Shown: positions 17,738 through 32,019, counted from the stretch's first letter. The stretch: 64,000 nt of DNA from Bacteroides cellulosilyticus (GCF_020091405.1 NZ_CP081903.1:310001-374000); one strand, 5' to 3'. Made by a program: numbers and translations. The notes: generated by a model not told the origin, from the sequence alone.

Positions 17738-19105
17738 TTAATTCTTTGACTTATAATCATTATACGCTTTCCACATATCAGGCACTCCATACCCGTAAAT
17801 ATTATCCGGGAAAGCCGCACGGTCACCAGCCTGGCGCACAAGTTCCACCAGTTCTTTAGCCGTCAACTTCGGGCAAGCCTGCCACAAGCAAGCCACCATG
17901 CCACACATGATGGGAGAAGAGAAAGAAGTTCCATTTGCCCGTCCCTGATTTCCATCCGTACGGATGACGTCAGATCCGGCGCCAACCGCCACAACATCCG
18001 GCTTCACACGGCCATCAGCCGTGTTACCAATAGAAGAGAAGGGAGCCAGCACAGCCTTCTTATCAACAGCACCCACTGTCAGTACATTGTCAGCATCTCC
18101 CGGAGGGGTTATCTTCTTCCAGGAACCCATACCCGAATTTCCGGCACTGCACACCAATACCATTCCCTTATCTGCAATAAGCGAAGCCTGACGCGACATC
18201 AACGCATGATGCCCGTCCAAGTCACGGTATTTATAATTCTTCGATTTATCGTCAAACGCATAGTATCCTAAAGAGGTGTTCAGCACATCCACTCCCACAC
18301 TATCGGCAAATTCAACGGCAGCGGCCCAATAGTCCTGTTCTACCAGATGCTCGGAATATTCATCTTCACTACGAAGCAGCCAGAAAGAAGCTTCGGGAGC
18401 CGTCCCTGTCATAATACCAGGTTGGTTCGTACCAATGCAGGAAAGCACCGACAAGCCATGACTGCTCTCGGCAAAGATATCAGCTTGAGGATTCACAAAA
18501 TCTTTCGTACCGAGAATACGGATATTCTGCATAGCAGTAATCTTATCCACATTATGGAAGCCAGCATCGATAACCGCAATCGTCATACCCTGCCCTTTGA
18601 ATCCGGCTTCATGGAGCTTATCGCCGTTGCTCAACTGAATCTGAGTAATGGCACGTCCGTAAATACTATCCGGGTGCATTGTCGGCTGATTGACCACGGA
18701 ATCCCGTTCCGTTGCCATCGACGGTTTGTCGGCACCGGGAGAAATCCAGACCTTTTCCGTGGAAAGAACAAAAGGCAGTGCTGCGATTCGGTCAATCAGA
18801 GTTGTATCGTTGCAAGATACCGTTACAAAATTATTCCATTTCCCGGTCACTACGATAGTAACTCCTTGCTGGCGGATTTCATCTATATATTTACGACAAA
18901 CCGGAAGGTCGGTAGAGTCAATGGGAAGATTCTGTTTCTTGCGGCGTTCAATTGCTCTTTCAGACAGGAACTTTTCCGGCCGTTTCAGCGAATACTCTGT
19001 GGCAGCCTTGTCTTTCAGGCTAATGCGATACTTCAATGTATCTTGCTGTGCCGATACCCCTGTTGTAAACACGGCAATGGCTAAAAGGGAAAACAATTTT
19101 CTCAT
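17738..19105 (-). CDS. secreted S8 family (subtilisin-like) serine protease
   Basis: The 455 residues have a signal peptide (1-19), a propeptide-like region (about 25-120) and a subtilase domain with the triad D180 (VIDAGF), H216 (SSHGLSV) and S394 (NGTSFSSPIM); N323 in SAGNSG is the oxyanion residue. There is no visible C-terminal sorting domain, so it probably acts in the periplasm or is released. It is second in the mnmA operon, 16 bases after mnmA, which is an odd place for a secreted protease. The substrate is unknown. Confidence 0.92.
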   Translation of the reverse strand: MRKLFSLLAIAVFTTGVSAQQDTLKYRISLKDKAATEYSLKRPEKFLSERAIERRKKQNLPIDSTDLPVCRKYIDEIRQQGVTIVVTGKWNNFVTVSCNDTTLIDRIAALPFVLSTEKVWISPGADKPSMATERDSVVNQPTMHPDSIYGRAITQIQLSNGDKLHEAGFKGQGMTIAVIDAGFHNVDKITAMQNIRILGTKDFVNPQADIFAESSHGLSVLSCIGTNQPGIMTGTAPEASFWLLRSEDEYSEHLVEQDYWAAAVEFADSVGVDVLNTSLGYYAFDDKSKNYKYRDLDGHHALMSRQASLIADKGMVLVCSAGNSGMGSWKKITPPGDADNVLTVGAVDKKAVLAPFSSIGNTADGRVKPDVVAVGAGSDVIRTDGNQGRANGTSFSSPIMCGMVACLWQACPKLTAKELVELVRQAGDRAAFPDNIYGYGVPDMWKAYNDYKSKN

Positions 19106-19121
19106 GCTATTATTTAATTAC

Positions 19122-20201
19122 TTATTTATTTTCTGAAATAACCAACCCGATGCCCCGCTGGGAAGCAATGAAAGAGCCCCCTACTACCCGCCTTCCAATA
19201 TAGAATACGGCAGACTGCCCGGGCGCAATAGCTGATGCTTCGGACAAGAAATGTACAAATAGCCGCCCGTCTTCCAACCTTTTCACCGTGCAGGGAATCG
19301 GCTTGCTGCGATAGCGGATACGCACCGCCAAGTCAGAAGCTGAAAAGAATTCCTGTTCATCGATGATGTTATCCTGTTCGGCCAGCATATATTCAGTCTG
19401 TAGTTGTTCGGCATCTCCCAGCATCACTGTATTTTTCTGCGGATTTATTTTCAACACATAAGCTGGTTTGCCTAAAGCTATTTCCAGGCCTTTCCGCTGT
19501 CCGATGGTATAATAAGGAAAACCTTTATGTTCGCCCAACTTCACCCCTTCGGAATTGACAAACCATCCGGGACCGATTTCACGGTCTATTTCAGGAGAAT
19601 GTTCGCGCAGGAAGTCCCGGTAATCACCCTTGATGAAACATACCTCCATGCTCTCCCCTTCTTCCGCCTTCAACTGATAGCCTTTCTCGCGCAAATACTC
19701 CCGTACTTGCAACTTAGTATAGGTGCCCAGCGGAAAAAGGCAACGTCTCAGCACATCCTGCCCCAGTCGCCAGAGGAAATAAGACTGGTCTTTCTTATCG
19801 TCATCTCCAGCCACTATATATATATTCCCGTTCTTTTCTTCCAGACGGCTATAATGCCCGGTAGAGATAAATGCGCAGCCAAGCTTATCCGCCCACTCAG
19901 TGAGTATGCGGAATTTAAACGTAGGATTACACATCACGCACGGATTGGGTGTCCGCCCCTGACAATATTCATCAATAAAGTTCTGCACAATTACTTTGCG
20001 GAAAGCCTCGCGTTCATCAGCCACATGGTGTTCGATGCCCATGCTATCGGCAAGTTGCCGCGCCTCCACCGATTCATCTCCCCACACCCACATGGTTAGT
20101 CCGACTATCTCATACCCCTGTTCTTTCAACATCAGACAAGTGGCGGTACTGTCTATACCGCCGCTCATGCCTACCAATACTCGCTTCTCAGGTCTGTTCA
20201 T
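19122..20201 (-). CDS. mnmA: tRNA-uridine 2-sulfurtransferase
   Basis: The PP-loop is SGGIDS (13-18), and the catalytic cysteines are C91 ([12 protein letters not shown]) and C188 ([11 protein letters not shown]). The central and C-terminal beta-barrel domains follow to residue 359. It thiolates U34 of Lys, Glu and Gln tRNAs. The frame extends to an ATG at 20219, but a promoter -7 box at 20228-20235 would leave that start leaderless, so the ATG at 20201 is preferred. It is the first gene of a seven-gene minus-strand operon running to mrp. Confidence 0.93.
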   Translation of the reverse strand: MNRPEKRVLVGMSGGIDSTATCLMLKEQGYEIVGLTMWVWGDESVEARQLADSMGIEHHVADEREAFRKVIVQNFIDEYCQGRTPNPCVMCNPTFKFRILTEWADKLGCAFISTGHYSRLEEKNGNIYIVAGDDDKKDQSYFLWRLGQDVLRRCLFPLGTYTKLQVREYLREKGYQLKAEEGESMEVCFIKGDYRDFLREHSPEIDREIGPGWFVNSEGVKLGEHKGFPYYTIGQRKGLEIALGKPAYVLKINPQKNTVMLGDAEQLQTEYMLAEQDNIIDEQEFFSASDLAVRIRYRSKPIPCTVKRLEDGRLFVHFLSEASAIAPGQSAVFYIGRRVVGGSFIASQRGIGLVISENK

Positions 20202-20227
20202 TTTAGAATATTCATTCAATTAGCTTA

Positions 20228-20235
20228 CAAAAATA
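20228..20235 (-). promoter_or_regulatory. -7 box of the mnmA-to-mrp operon
   Basis: TATTTTTG on the minus strand is a perfect -7 element; no good -33 TTTG is seen. The predicted start is near 20221. Confidence 0.5.
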
Positions 20236-20298
20236 AATGATTTCGGGGAGAAGAAATAGAAAAGGCATACCTTTTTCACATGACTTCACATCATTCTC

Positions 20299-20328
20299 TT
20301 TGTTTCTCCCTATCTTTCCGTATCTTTG
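20299..20328 (+). promoter_or_regulatory. promoter of the HU-like gene
   Basis: TTTG (20299-20302) and TATCTTTG (20321-20328) are 18 bases apart, a near-ideal Bacteroides promoter. Transcription should start near 20335, right at the inverted-repeat leader. Confidence 0.7.
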
Positions 20329-20340
20329 CAGTTATGAAAA

Positions 20341-20412
20341 ACTTACGAGTTGTACAACTAGAGCAGCTTAAGTTGTACTACTGTAGCATTACAAGTTGTA
20401 CAACTCGTAAGT
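20341..20412 (+). repeat. 19-base perfect inverted repeat in the HU-like gene leader
   Basis: ACTTACGAGTTGTACAACT (20341-20359) is exactly repeated in reverse complement at 20394-20412 with a 34-base spacer. Each arm contains the 12-base palindrome AGTTGTACAACT, and a partial copy AGTTGTAC lies in the spacer (20371-20378). A looser dyad AAGTT-CAC-AACTT follows at about 20445-20457. It could be a multi-site operator or a long 5' hairpin. Confidence 0.8.
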
Positions 20413-20469
20413 TTCCCGTAGTAACCAAAAACAAGAATAGTAGTAAGTTCACAACTTAATAGTAGTAAC

Positions 20470-20943
20470 ATGTCAATTCCATACTTAGTAAGACAAAAAA
20501 CAAACCTGCTAAATAAGGCAAAAAGCGGACTATGGTATGCCGTCATCCGTAAATTACAACGCCGTGGCGGAGTAAATGAAAAAGAACTTGGAGAACTGGT
20601 GGCCATGCGCGGAGGTTTTAACCGCGGAGTGGTAGAGGGAGTGCTGACCGCCGTCAGCGAAGTTATAGAAACGGAACTCAGCAAAGGACAATCGGTCACT
20701 ATACGGGGATTCGGTACCTTTCAGACTGCCTTGACCAGCAAAGGATTCGAGCATCCGGGCCAGGTGACTCCCGGAGAGGTCAGCGTATCGAAGGTCTATT
20801 TCATGGCAGACCGCAACCTGCTCAGACGCCTCAAGAAGGTAGACTGCTATCGCATACCCTTAAGCTATTACCTCCCCAAAGAGCTACTGACACCTGAAAT
20901 TCTGGAAGAAGAAAAAGGATTGAAAGAGGAAGGAATTATATAA
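20470..20943 (+). CDS. HU-like (HU-HIG type) DNA-binding protein
   Basis: The 157 residues have an HU/IHF fold at about 25-125. Recognisable parts are the helical dimer segment with LGELVAMRGGFNRGVVEGVLTAV (given in part) and the strand motif SVTIRGFGTFQTAL, followed by a Bacteroides-specific tail. These proteins are numerous in Bacteroides and are assumed to bind and bend DNA; individual roles are mostly unknown. The gene stands alone behind a strong promoter and an unusual inverted-repeat leader. Confidence 0.85.
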   Translation: MSIPYLVRQKTNLLNKAKSGLWYAVIRKLQRRGGVNEKELGELVAMRGGFNRGVVEGVLTAVSEVIETELSKGQSVTIRGFGTFQTALTSKGFEHPGQVTPGEVSVSKVYFMADRNLLRRLKKVDCYRIPLSYYLPKELLTPEILEEEKGLKEEGII

Positions 20944-20971
20944 GATATACAAATTTACTTTAAACAAAAGG

Positions 20972-21006
20972 AGTTTGCCATAAGCGTTAATAACTTATGG
21001 CAAACT
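20972..21006. terminator. bidirectional hairpin terminator
   Basis: AGTTTGCCATAAG (20972-20984) and CTTATGGCAAACT (20994-21006) form a perfect 13-base stem with a nine-base loop between the convergent HU-like and GH2 genes. Confidence 0.75.
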
Positions 21007-21011
21007 AAAGA

Positions 21012-25151
<4,140 letters not shown>

Positions 25152-25288
25152 TTATTTTATAGTTATAAACAAAACGAAGAATCTGTATACATAAACTTGA
25201 ATGCTTACAGATTCTTCTACTTGTTCAGTATGAGAATACAATCAGGAAATTCCTACATTTATAATCTCATTATCTAAAACCTATTGAT

Positions 25289-26746
25289 TCAATTGGTTAT
25301 ATCTGAGTTACTCAATACTCCTTTATACAATTTAGCATATACAATCTTTCCAATGAAAGAATTTTGTATTGAAGGAGTAGCCGTATCACGATAATCTCCA
25401 CCAATTCCTAACAGATAATCAGGTGCTTGGTCTTTTTTGGGGAAATTGAATGTTCCGGATACTTTTACTTCTTTCACTTTAGTACCATTAATATACATCC
25501 TGAAAGTTGTTTTATCGTATGTAACAACAGCATGGTAATAAATATCTTTTCCTAATTGAATGGGAGTCTGAAAATTATTATTTGGCAATACCCACTTATT
25601 ATTTGCCCTATAATAAAACGCCAGTTGGCTACCGCTGGTAATTTCATACCCTAATCCACCGCTTTCCATTGAGGAGAATGGATTTACTCCTCCATCAGGA
25701 GAAAATAGGATTTCCATAGAAAACATCCCTTTCATAGCCTTACCAATAGCATCTTCTTTACTATAAGGAATATAGAAAAAATTACTTCCATCAAAAACGG
25801 CCTCATATTTCTCATACGAACTATTCCAACGTGTTTCTATGGCATTCGTCGTTCCTTCTACAATGGGCAAAGAAGATATTTCTTCATTCATATTAGTAGC
25901 TATCCCCTTATCTGCAAATTGTACATCCATGATTAATTTCGGAATTTCTTCATTAGGAAAACCTATTATGAGAACGGTCAAATGACTGTATTTCTTTATT
26001 TTTTCATAAATGTCCGGTTCATTATAATAGATTCTATAATTCCACGAATATTGTCTTACAGGCCTGTTATTGACTTGCGCATTCTCAAAGTTCGTTTTCA
26101 TAGCCTGATAGACGTCAGAATCAAAACTTATTCCATCAACATTATTTTCCTGCATAGATTTCAGCCAACCATCACAAATTTCCTTTTGTTCTTGTTCGGT
26201 TTTTCCTACCAGACTACTCCAGGTAGAGTAAAAACTTACATGCCATCCATCATTTGCAAATGAGGTCAGATGCGTAATATAACGACTTTCAACCAAAACA
26301 CGATGCTTGATATTATATTTGCTGTCTAAGCGATACAAGGTTTCACGAATAATCGCTTCATTCTCAGCCGTACTCAAATCCTTAAAATCAAGCCATAAAA
26401 AATTAAAATCAGGTTTCATTACAAGGAGATCATCCATATACTCCTCAAAAGTTTGGCCTGTTGAAGTTTCCAGCTCATGCCCAATCATCAAAACAGGAGT
26501 ACCACTCTCTCTGGAAACATGAATATCTACTTCAAAATTACTTATCCCATAATCGACAGCATCCTGTAGCTTAACAATATCATTGCACTTATGGGCTCCC
26601 AAAATCATTGTTTGACCAAAATCGTCAGTAGAAAGGATACTTCTGGTCATAGGGCCGTCAACGTTAGTATTCAATAAATCAGAAGAACATGATGTCAATA
26701 TCATCGTTCCCAGTAATAAACCAAATAACATCTTTAACTTTTTCAT
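25289..26746 (-). CDS. glycerophosphodiesterase-like/LamG lipoprotein
   Basis: A lipoprotein signal with acceptor C20 (LTSCSS) is followed by a PI-PLC/GDPD-type TIM barrel (about 40-275). The expected acid and metal residues are present: H52 (GAHKCND), E72 and D74 (FEVDIHV), and H90 (GHE). The usual AHRG is AHKC, so it is a divergent member. Residues of about 290-485 form a LamG/concanavalin-like beta-sandwich (FYYRANNKWV, HAVVTYDKTTFRMYINGTKV), probably for glycan binding. The gene is AT-rich beside its neighbours. Position, 18 bases after susD, marks it as the surface-lipoprotein slot of the PUL. The likely reaction is phosphodiester cleavage of a glycan; this is inference. Confidence 0.8.
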   Translation of the reverse strand: MKKLKMLFGLLLGTMILTSCSSDLLNTNVDGPMTRSILSTDDFGQTMILGAHKCNDIVKLQDAVDYGISNFEVDIHVSRESGTPVLMIGHELETSTGQTFEEYMDDLLVMKPDFNFLWLDFKDLSTAENEAIIRETLYRLDSKYNIKHRVLVESRYITHLTSFANDGWHVSFYSTWSSLVGKTEQEQKEICDGWLKSMQENNVDGISFDSDVYQAMKTNFENAQVNNRPVRQYSWNYRIYYNEPDIYEKIKKYSHLTVLIIGFPNEEIPKLIMDVQFADKGIATNMNEEISSLPIVEGTTNAIETRWNSSYEKYEAVFDGSNFFYIPYSKEDAIGKAMKGMFSMEILFSPDGGVNPFSSMESGGLGYEITSGSQLAFYYRANNKWVLPNNNFQTPIQLGKDIYYHAVVTYDKTTFRMYINGTKVKEVKVSGTFNFPKKDQAPDYLLGIGGDYRDTATPSIQNSFIGKIVYAKLYKGVLSNSDITN

Positions 26747-26770
26747 AAACATATATTTTTAATTCAATTA

Positions 26771-28513
26771 TTAATTCCACCCCGGATTATTAGGTTTCAA
26801 ATCCGGATTCCTTTCAATTTCCACTCCCGGTACGGGCCACAACAAATCTTTCTCTGTGAATACGCGAGTTACCAGTCTCCGTCCGGTTATTCCGTATACG
26901 TCTCCCGGCAATACTTCCAAGGCAACACCCCAGCGACGAAGATCGAACCAACGATGTCCTTCCGCAATAAGTTCAACGGCTCTTTCGTGTTTGATGCGTG
27001 TCAATACCTCTTCTTTAGAAGAAGCTTTCAGCCATGCAGGACCACTGTTGATAGCAGGCATATTGGTAGAAGGGCGTTGGCGCACTTTATTAATATATTC
27101 TACTGCCGTAGCTTGGTCATTCAACTCATTCTTGCACTCTGCATACATTAGGAACACATCTGCCAGACGGAGTATCGGAAAGTTAATAGGAGTATGTTCT
27201 CTATTATTTATCGCTCCATTCATATTGCCTTCGGGCACGAATTTCCGGAAAATATACGACTCTGTTCTGGCAGGGCTCAACCGAATGAAGCCATTTGTTT
27301 CATTCGGAGCTATATTCCGGGCAATTATAAACTCACAAGTCTTAGGCTGATTGTTTACCCATCCCGGATAAGTGGTATAAGGCATAATGATGGTTTCGCT
27401 CATTCTCGGGTCACGTTTCGGATACATTTCAAGCAACCTGTCCTTGTATTCGGGATAAGACGCAACCGTTTTACCTCCTTCTGCAAGTACCGATACAAAA
27501 GTCTTGTCCTTCACGTCCGTACTACTGAATCCCGGAATTACTTCTTCCCAGTCAAAAGGTTTGCCATCCTTATACTCGTACATACCCACCAGCGTAGCGG
27601 ACGGTAGCACCACGTTCCAGCAACTGCCATACGTAGCACGGCTGCCCATATAGAAGGTCATTGGCATACCATAATCTTTGCCTACACCTCCTGAGTTCTG
27701 AATAGCGAAAATCATTTCATCGCTTTGATCGCCTTCCGGAGTGAATAACTTAGCATAATCAGCATACAAAGAGTAATTATATCCTCTGCCCGATGGATCC
27801 AATATAATTTCCTCGAAGTCCTTGGCGGCTTTTGCATACTCTTTCGTATACAGATATACTTTTCCACGCAACGCATAAGCGGCTCCCAGTGTCACGCGCC
27901 CATAATCATCTTGTATCCTCTTTACAGGAAGATTACTATTGACGGCGGCATCCAAGTCAGCAAGGATGAACTGTACGACTTGCTCTTCAGAGCTTCTAGG
28001 CTTCTTTAAGTCATTATAGTCTGTACTCAAGTTTACACTTTCGTCATACAGAGGCAATGCTCCATAGAAATTATAGAGTTCGAAATAATACAAGGCACGC
28101 AGAAATCTGGCTTCTGCCAAATATTGGGTTTTAAGTTCTTCACTCATACTTTCTATCCCAGGCACCTTTTGTAGCACCAGATTGGCTCTCATCACCCCGT
28201 CGTAAAGGGACTTCCATTTATCCTCCACTAAGGCATGCCGGTCACTATAAGTACCTAAGATAACCGGTCCGAAACCCTGAGAATCGTACCCCACACCTAT
28301 ATCCGACATACAATCATAAGCAAATCTCATTCCAAAAGCATTATCTTCTCTGAGAGCTGCATATACTCCCATCATTCCTTGTTTAGCATGAGTTTCTGTT
28401 TGCCAGAAGATCCCATCGCTTATTTGGTCAGCCGGATACCTGTCCAGATCATAACAACTATTCAAGCACATTGATGCAACAAACGCACCTAATATTATTC
28501 TATACTTTTTCAT
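26771..28513 (-). CDS. SusD/RagB-family surface glycan-binding lipoprotein
   Basis: The 580 residues have lipoprotein Cys C20 (CLNSCYDL), the SusD N-terminal helical segment (about 35-220, YLAEARFLRALYYFELYNFYG) and the C-terminal RagB/SusD domain with INKVRQRP and HERAVELIAEGHRWFDLRRW. SusD proteins form a lid over the SusC pore and bind the target oligosaccharide. It starts 11 bases after susC. The ligand cannot be read from the sequence. Confidence 0.95.
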   Translation of the reverse strand: MKKYRIILGAFVASMCLNSCYDLDRYPADQISDGIFWQTETHAKQGMMGVYAALREDNAFGMRFAYDCMSDIGVGYDSQGFGPVILGTYSDRHALVEDKWKSLYDGVMRANLVLQKVPGIESMSEELKTQYLAEARFLRALYYFELYNFYGALPLYDESVNLSTDYNDLKKPRSSEEQVVQFILADLDAAVNSNLPVKRIQDDYGRVTLGAAYALRGKVYLYTKEYAKAAKDFEEIILDPSGRGYNYSLYADYAKLFTPEGDQSDEMIFAIQNSGGVGKDYGMPMTFYMGSRATYGSCWNVVLPSATLVGMYEYKDGKPFDWEEVIPGFSSTDVKDKTFVSVLAEGGKTVASYPEYKDRLLEMYPKRDPRMSETIIMPYTTYPGWVNNQPKTCEFIIARNIAPNETNGFIRLSPARTESYIFRKFVPEGNMNGAINNREHTPINFPILRLADVFLMYAECKNELNDQATAVEYINKVRQRPSTNMPAINSGPAWLKASSKEEVLTRIKHERAVELIAEGHRWFDLRRWGVALEVLPGDVYGITGRRLVTRVFTEKDLLWPVPGVEIERNPDLKPNNPGWN

Positions 28514-28524
28514 AAAACATCAAT

Positions 28525-31500
28525 TTAAAATGAAAGATTAACTCCAATAACAGCCTGTCTCATAGAAGGGTAGTCGACGCCAGACACTTCCGGGTCCAGA
28601 CCATCGTATTTGGTAAACGTAAAGAAGTTCTCTAAACTACCGTAGATTCTCACACGCTCTATAGGCAGAGATGGGAACACCGTTCTCGTAAAGGTGTATC
28701 CTAACTGGATATTCTTAATTTTAAGGAATGATCTATTCTGAATCCAGAAGTCACTAATCAATGTATTCCTGTTATCACTGAATTCCAGTAAGCGGGGATA
28801 GCGAGCTGATCCCTGAATACCTTCATACCAACGACCATCTGCTATCTTCTTGTTGAGCTGATAACTGTGGCGAACAACCGGACGAAAATAATTATCCAGC
28901 CAATAAGTTTCCACCCCGGTGACTCCCTGTAAGAGAACAGAGAAATCGAAACCTTTATAAGCCCCTCCCAGGTTCAAGCCGAAAGTACATTTCGGAGTAG
29001 CTCCATTACCGATAATCGTACGGTCATCATCATTAATCACACCATCACCATTCAAATCTTTATATAGCAAGTCTCCCAGTTCCGGACGATTAGAGGGAAA
29101 TGTTTTTTTAGGCTTGCCTGTACTTGGGTCAATCGGAGTATTATCCACCAACTGCTGCACGAAGTCTAAATCCTGCTGTGTCTGTACAATACGATCAACA
29201 ACATAGCCATACTGAACATTTATCGAATAACCTTCTTTAATCATATCAGCATTAGTGATAGCGCTCTCATTACCCTTAAACTTGGTTACCTCATTGTTTA
29301 TAAAGGTGACATTACCATTCACGAAATAAGAGAAATCCTTTATCTTATCTTGCCAGCCCAAACTAATTTCCACACCTTTGTTCACCACTATGCCTGCATT
29401 CTGCCTTGGAATAGACGCATTCCCGTTCACAAGCGGAGCCGGAAGGTCAATCAGGATATCTTCCGTCTTTTTGTGGAAATATTCGACCGTACCGTTAAAA
29501 CGGTTATTTGCCAAACCAAAATCCACCCCTACATTAAAGATTTTCGTCTTTTCCCAAGTCAGGTTTCCATTAGGAATAGCCTGCATAGCCACTCCGGTAG
29601 CTATATTATTATTCAGGATATAGTTGGATGCCGAATATAAAGATTGAGCATCATAATTACCTTCAATATCTGCATTCTTACTTCTCAACGCATTGTTACC
29701 CAACACACCATACGAAGCGCGTAGTTTCAGATTACTCAATGTCAGTTTTCCTAAAAAATCTTTCACGAAAGGTTCTTCACTGATTCTCCAGGCAGCGGAA
29801 GCTGAAGGGAAATATCCCCAACGGTTACCCTCCATAAAACGGGAAGAACCATCGGCACGGAGATTCACTTCAAACAGATATTTGTTATCCCAGTTCAATT
29901 TCAGTCGACTGAAGTAGGAACGCATCACCCATTCCACCGTATTACCTGAAGACGAAGCGGCTCCGGTGGCGCCGTCAATCACTCCTAATCCGGGATCCAG
30001 CAAGTCCTGCTTGGTTGTCTTGAACCACTTATACCGGAACAGTTCCTGACTGGCTCCCACCATAACGCTATAATCCAGTTTGGAAACCTTATTCTGATAA
30101 GCAGCAGTCACATCCATCAGATAGTCATTCCATTTATAATCACTGTTCATGATATGAGTTTTGCCAATGCCAGTAGAAGCAACCACATCGTTCAGAAAAT
30201 TCCATTGCTCCAGAAATACCGGTTTAGAATCATCCGTCTTATTACGATGCATATAATTGAATGATCCGGTCAGCGTAAATCCTTTGAAAGGAGTCAATGT
30301 TCCGTAAAAACGGCTTTTCACATACCGCTCCTGGATATCTCCCGCAGTGTTATATAAACGATAAATAGGATTATTCGCCGCATTTTGTGCATCATCCTGG
30401 TCATTGTTTACAGAACCCAACCGACCATCAGGAGCGCGAAACACCATACCCGGAGAAGTAGCGGCAGCGTAAGTGAAGACATCTTCCATCTTATTCGTAC
30501 CCTGCTCCGTAAAAGATACATATCCATTAATATTAGTTCCGATCTTCAACCAAGAAGTTACGTCAATGTCCAGATTAACGCGTGCTTGCGTTTTTTTATA
30601 ACCAGAATTATCCATCACCCCCGGTGAGTGCAGGAAGCCAAAAGAAGTATAAAACTTGACTTTATCTGAACCACCGCTAATTGAAACACTATGGTTGTTA
30701 CTCAAAGATGTTTTAAACAACTCATCCATCAGACTTGTATTTGGATATTTCAACGCATCTTTTCCTTCATTGGCACGCCACAATTTGATGGCATCATCCG
30801 AGTATTTGGTTGGCAAGTTTGAATTGGAAAAACCTTCATTAATCAATTCCATGTAATCAGCATAGTTAGACACTAAATCAAAGGTTTTTCCTACAGATTC
30901 CCAAGAGAGATAGCCATTGTAATCAACTTTTGTCTTACCCTGCTTGCCACTGCGTGTAGTAATCAAAATAACACCATTAGCAGCTCTCGAACCATAAATA
31001 GCTGCTGATGCAGCATCTTTCAAAACCGATAGATTCTCAATATCCTGAGGTTGCACGCTGTTTAATGAACCTTCTACTCCATCAATAATGACAAGTGGTG
31101 CCGAATTATTCAGGGTTCCTTGACCACGAATCATTATAGACGCCGTGTTATCACCCGGTTTGTTTGAACTGGAAGTAACCTGCACACCGGCAGCCATACC
31201 CGCCAATCCCTGTGATACATCTGTAATCGGACGGCTTTCACTCATTTCCGCCATATTGATATTGGCGACAGAACCTGTCAGGTTTACTTTCTTTTCAGAA
31301 CCATATCCTACAACCACGACTTCATCCAGTGATTGCGTATCTTCCGTCAAGGCTATTTTCAGTTCCATAGTATTGCTGGCAACTTTAACTTCTTTAGTCA
31401 GATATCCAATATAAGAAATCTGAACAACACTGCCGACCGGTACATTGTCAAGCGTAAAAATTCCATCAATATCTGTTATGACTCCACTGCCCGTACCTTT

Positions 31501-31716
31501 TATAATTACGTTAGCACCAATAATAGGCTCACCTTGTGCATCCAAAACTTTACCTTTTATCGCTTTTTGTTGTGTGATACTCTCTACCATATCAGTATGG
31601 GGTGATATTGAACTGTTTCCTGTCGCCCATAGTGATCCGGTAGCAATTAAAGCTAACGATGCTCCCAATACCATTCTTTTGGGGAGAGAGCTGCAATGCT
31701 TGAGTTTTCTTTTCAT
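28525..31716 (-). CDS. SusC/RagA-family TonB-dependent outer-membrane transporter
   Basis: The 1063 residues comprise a signal region (1 to about 33), a carboxypeptidase-regulatory-like beta domain (about 50-130, IKGKVLDAQGEPIIGANVIIKG), a TonB box (LDEVVVVGYG, near 133), a plug domain (about 145-265, with APLVIIDGVEG and the SusC signature NGVILITTRSGK) and a 22-strand barrel ending YPSMRQAVIGVNLSF. It imports oligosaccharides with SusD. It is the first gene of the four-gene operon susC-susD-GDPD/LamG-MPE/GH2. Confidence 0.96.
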   Translation of the reverse strand: MKRKLKHCSSLPKRMVLGASLALIATGSLWATGNSSISPHTDMVESITQQKAIKGKVLDAQGEPIIGANVIIKGTGSGVITDIDGIFTLDNVPVGSVVQISYIGYLTKEVKVASNTMELKIALTEDTQSLDEVVVVGYGSEKKVNLTGSVANINMAEMSESRPITDVSQGLAGMAAGVQVTSSSNKPGDNTASIMIRGQGTLNNSAPLVIIDGVEGSLNSVQPQDIENLSVLKDAASAAIYGSRAANGVILITTRSGKQGKTKVDYNGYLSWESVGKTFDLVSNYADYMELINEGFSNSNLPTKYSDDAIKLWRANEGKDALKYPNTSLMDELFKTSLSNNHSVSISGGSDKVKFYTSFGFLHSPGVMDNSGYKKTQARVNLDIDVTSWLKIGTNINGYVSFTEQGTNKMEDVFTYAAATSPGMVFRAPDGRLGSVNNDQDDAQNAANNPIYRLYNTAGDIQERYVKSRFYGTLTPFKGFTLTGSFNYMHRNKTDDSKPVFLEQWNFLNDVVASTGIGKTHIMNSDYKWNDYLMDVTAAYQNKVSKLDYSVMVGASQELFRYKWFKTTKQDLLDPGLGVIDGATGAASSSGNTVEWVMRSYFSRLKLNWDNKYLFEVNLRADGSSRFMEGNRWGYFPSASAAWRISEEPFVKDFLGKLTLSNLKLRASYGVLGNNALRSKNADIEGNYDAQSLYSASNYILNNNIATGVAMQAIPNGNLTWEKTKIFNVGVDFGLANNRFNGTVEYFHKKTEDILIDLPAPLVNGNASIPRQNAGIVVNKGVEISLGWQDKIKDFSYFVNGNVTFINNEVTKFKGNESAITNADMIKEGYSINVQYGYVVDRIVQTQQDLDFVQQLVDNTPIDPSTGKPKKTFPSNRPELGDLLYKDLNGDGVINDDDRTIIGNGATPKCTFGLNLGGAYKGFDFSVLLQGVTGVETYWLDNYFRPVVRHSYQLNKKIADGRWYEGIQGSARYPRLLEFSDNRNTLISDFWIQNRSFLKIKNIQLGYTFTRTVFPSLPIERVRIYGSLENFFTFTKYDGLDPEVSGVDYPSMRQAVIGVNLSF

Positions 31717-32019
31717 AAATATTTTAAAGATTAGTTGTTATTAACGCTGCAAGTTTACGCCTTTTCATCTTATAAACATTATCCAAATCATCCAAAGAAA
31801 CAATGAAAATTATCCGTGGACATTTTTAATAGGATTCAGGAAAATTTTCATAGATGTACACGTCATTCCTGTTTCAATGTCACATCTTTGTAAAAATACT
31901 CCTCGACAATAATCACATATATTCCGTACAATACTGCAATCCCGTTCTATTTAATAGCACTAATATTGCAGCGATAATATTTCAAAGAAGAAGTAAACCA
32001 TTAAAAACAACTATTATAT
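31717..32019. other. divergent intergenic region of the phosphoesterase PUL
   Basis: These 303 AT-rich bases separate susC (minus) from DUF2264 (plus). A near-consensus plus-strand -7 box, CATCTTTG, lies at 31883-31890, and a minus-strand TAAACTTG lies at plus 31750-31757. Neither has a good -33 partner, which is usual for activator-dependent PUL promoters. The region is the likely target of the HTCS encoded nearby. No RNA gene was seen. Confidence 0.4.

Noticed and set aside
20341..20412. Invertible promoter flanked by the 19-base inverted repeats
   Set aside because: The segment between the arms is only 34 bases and the promoter lies outside it; Bacteroides invertible promoters carry the promoter between the arms.
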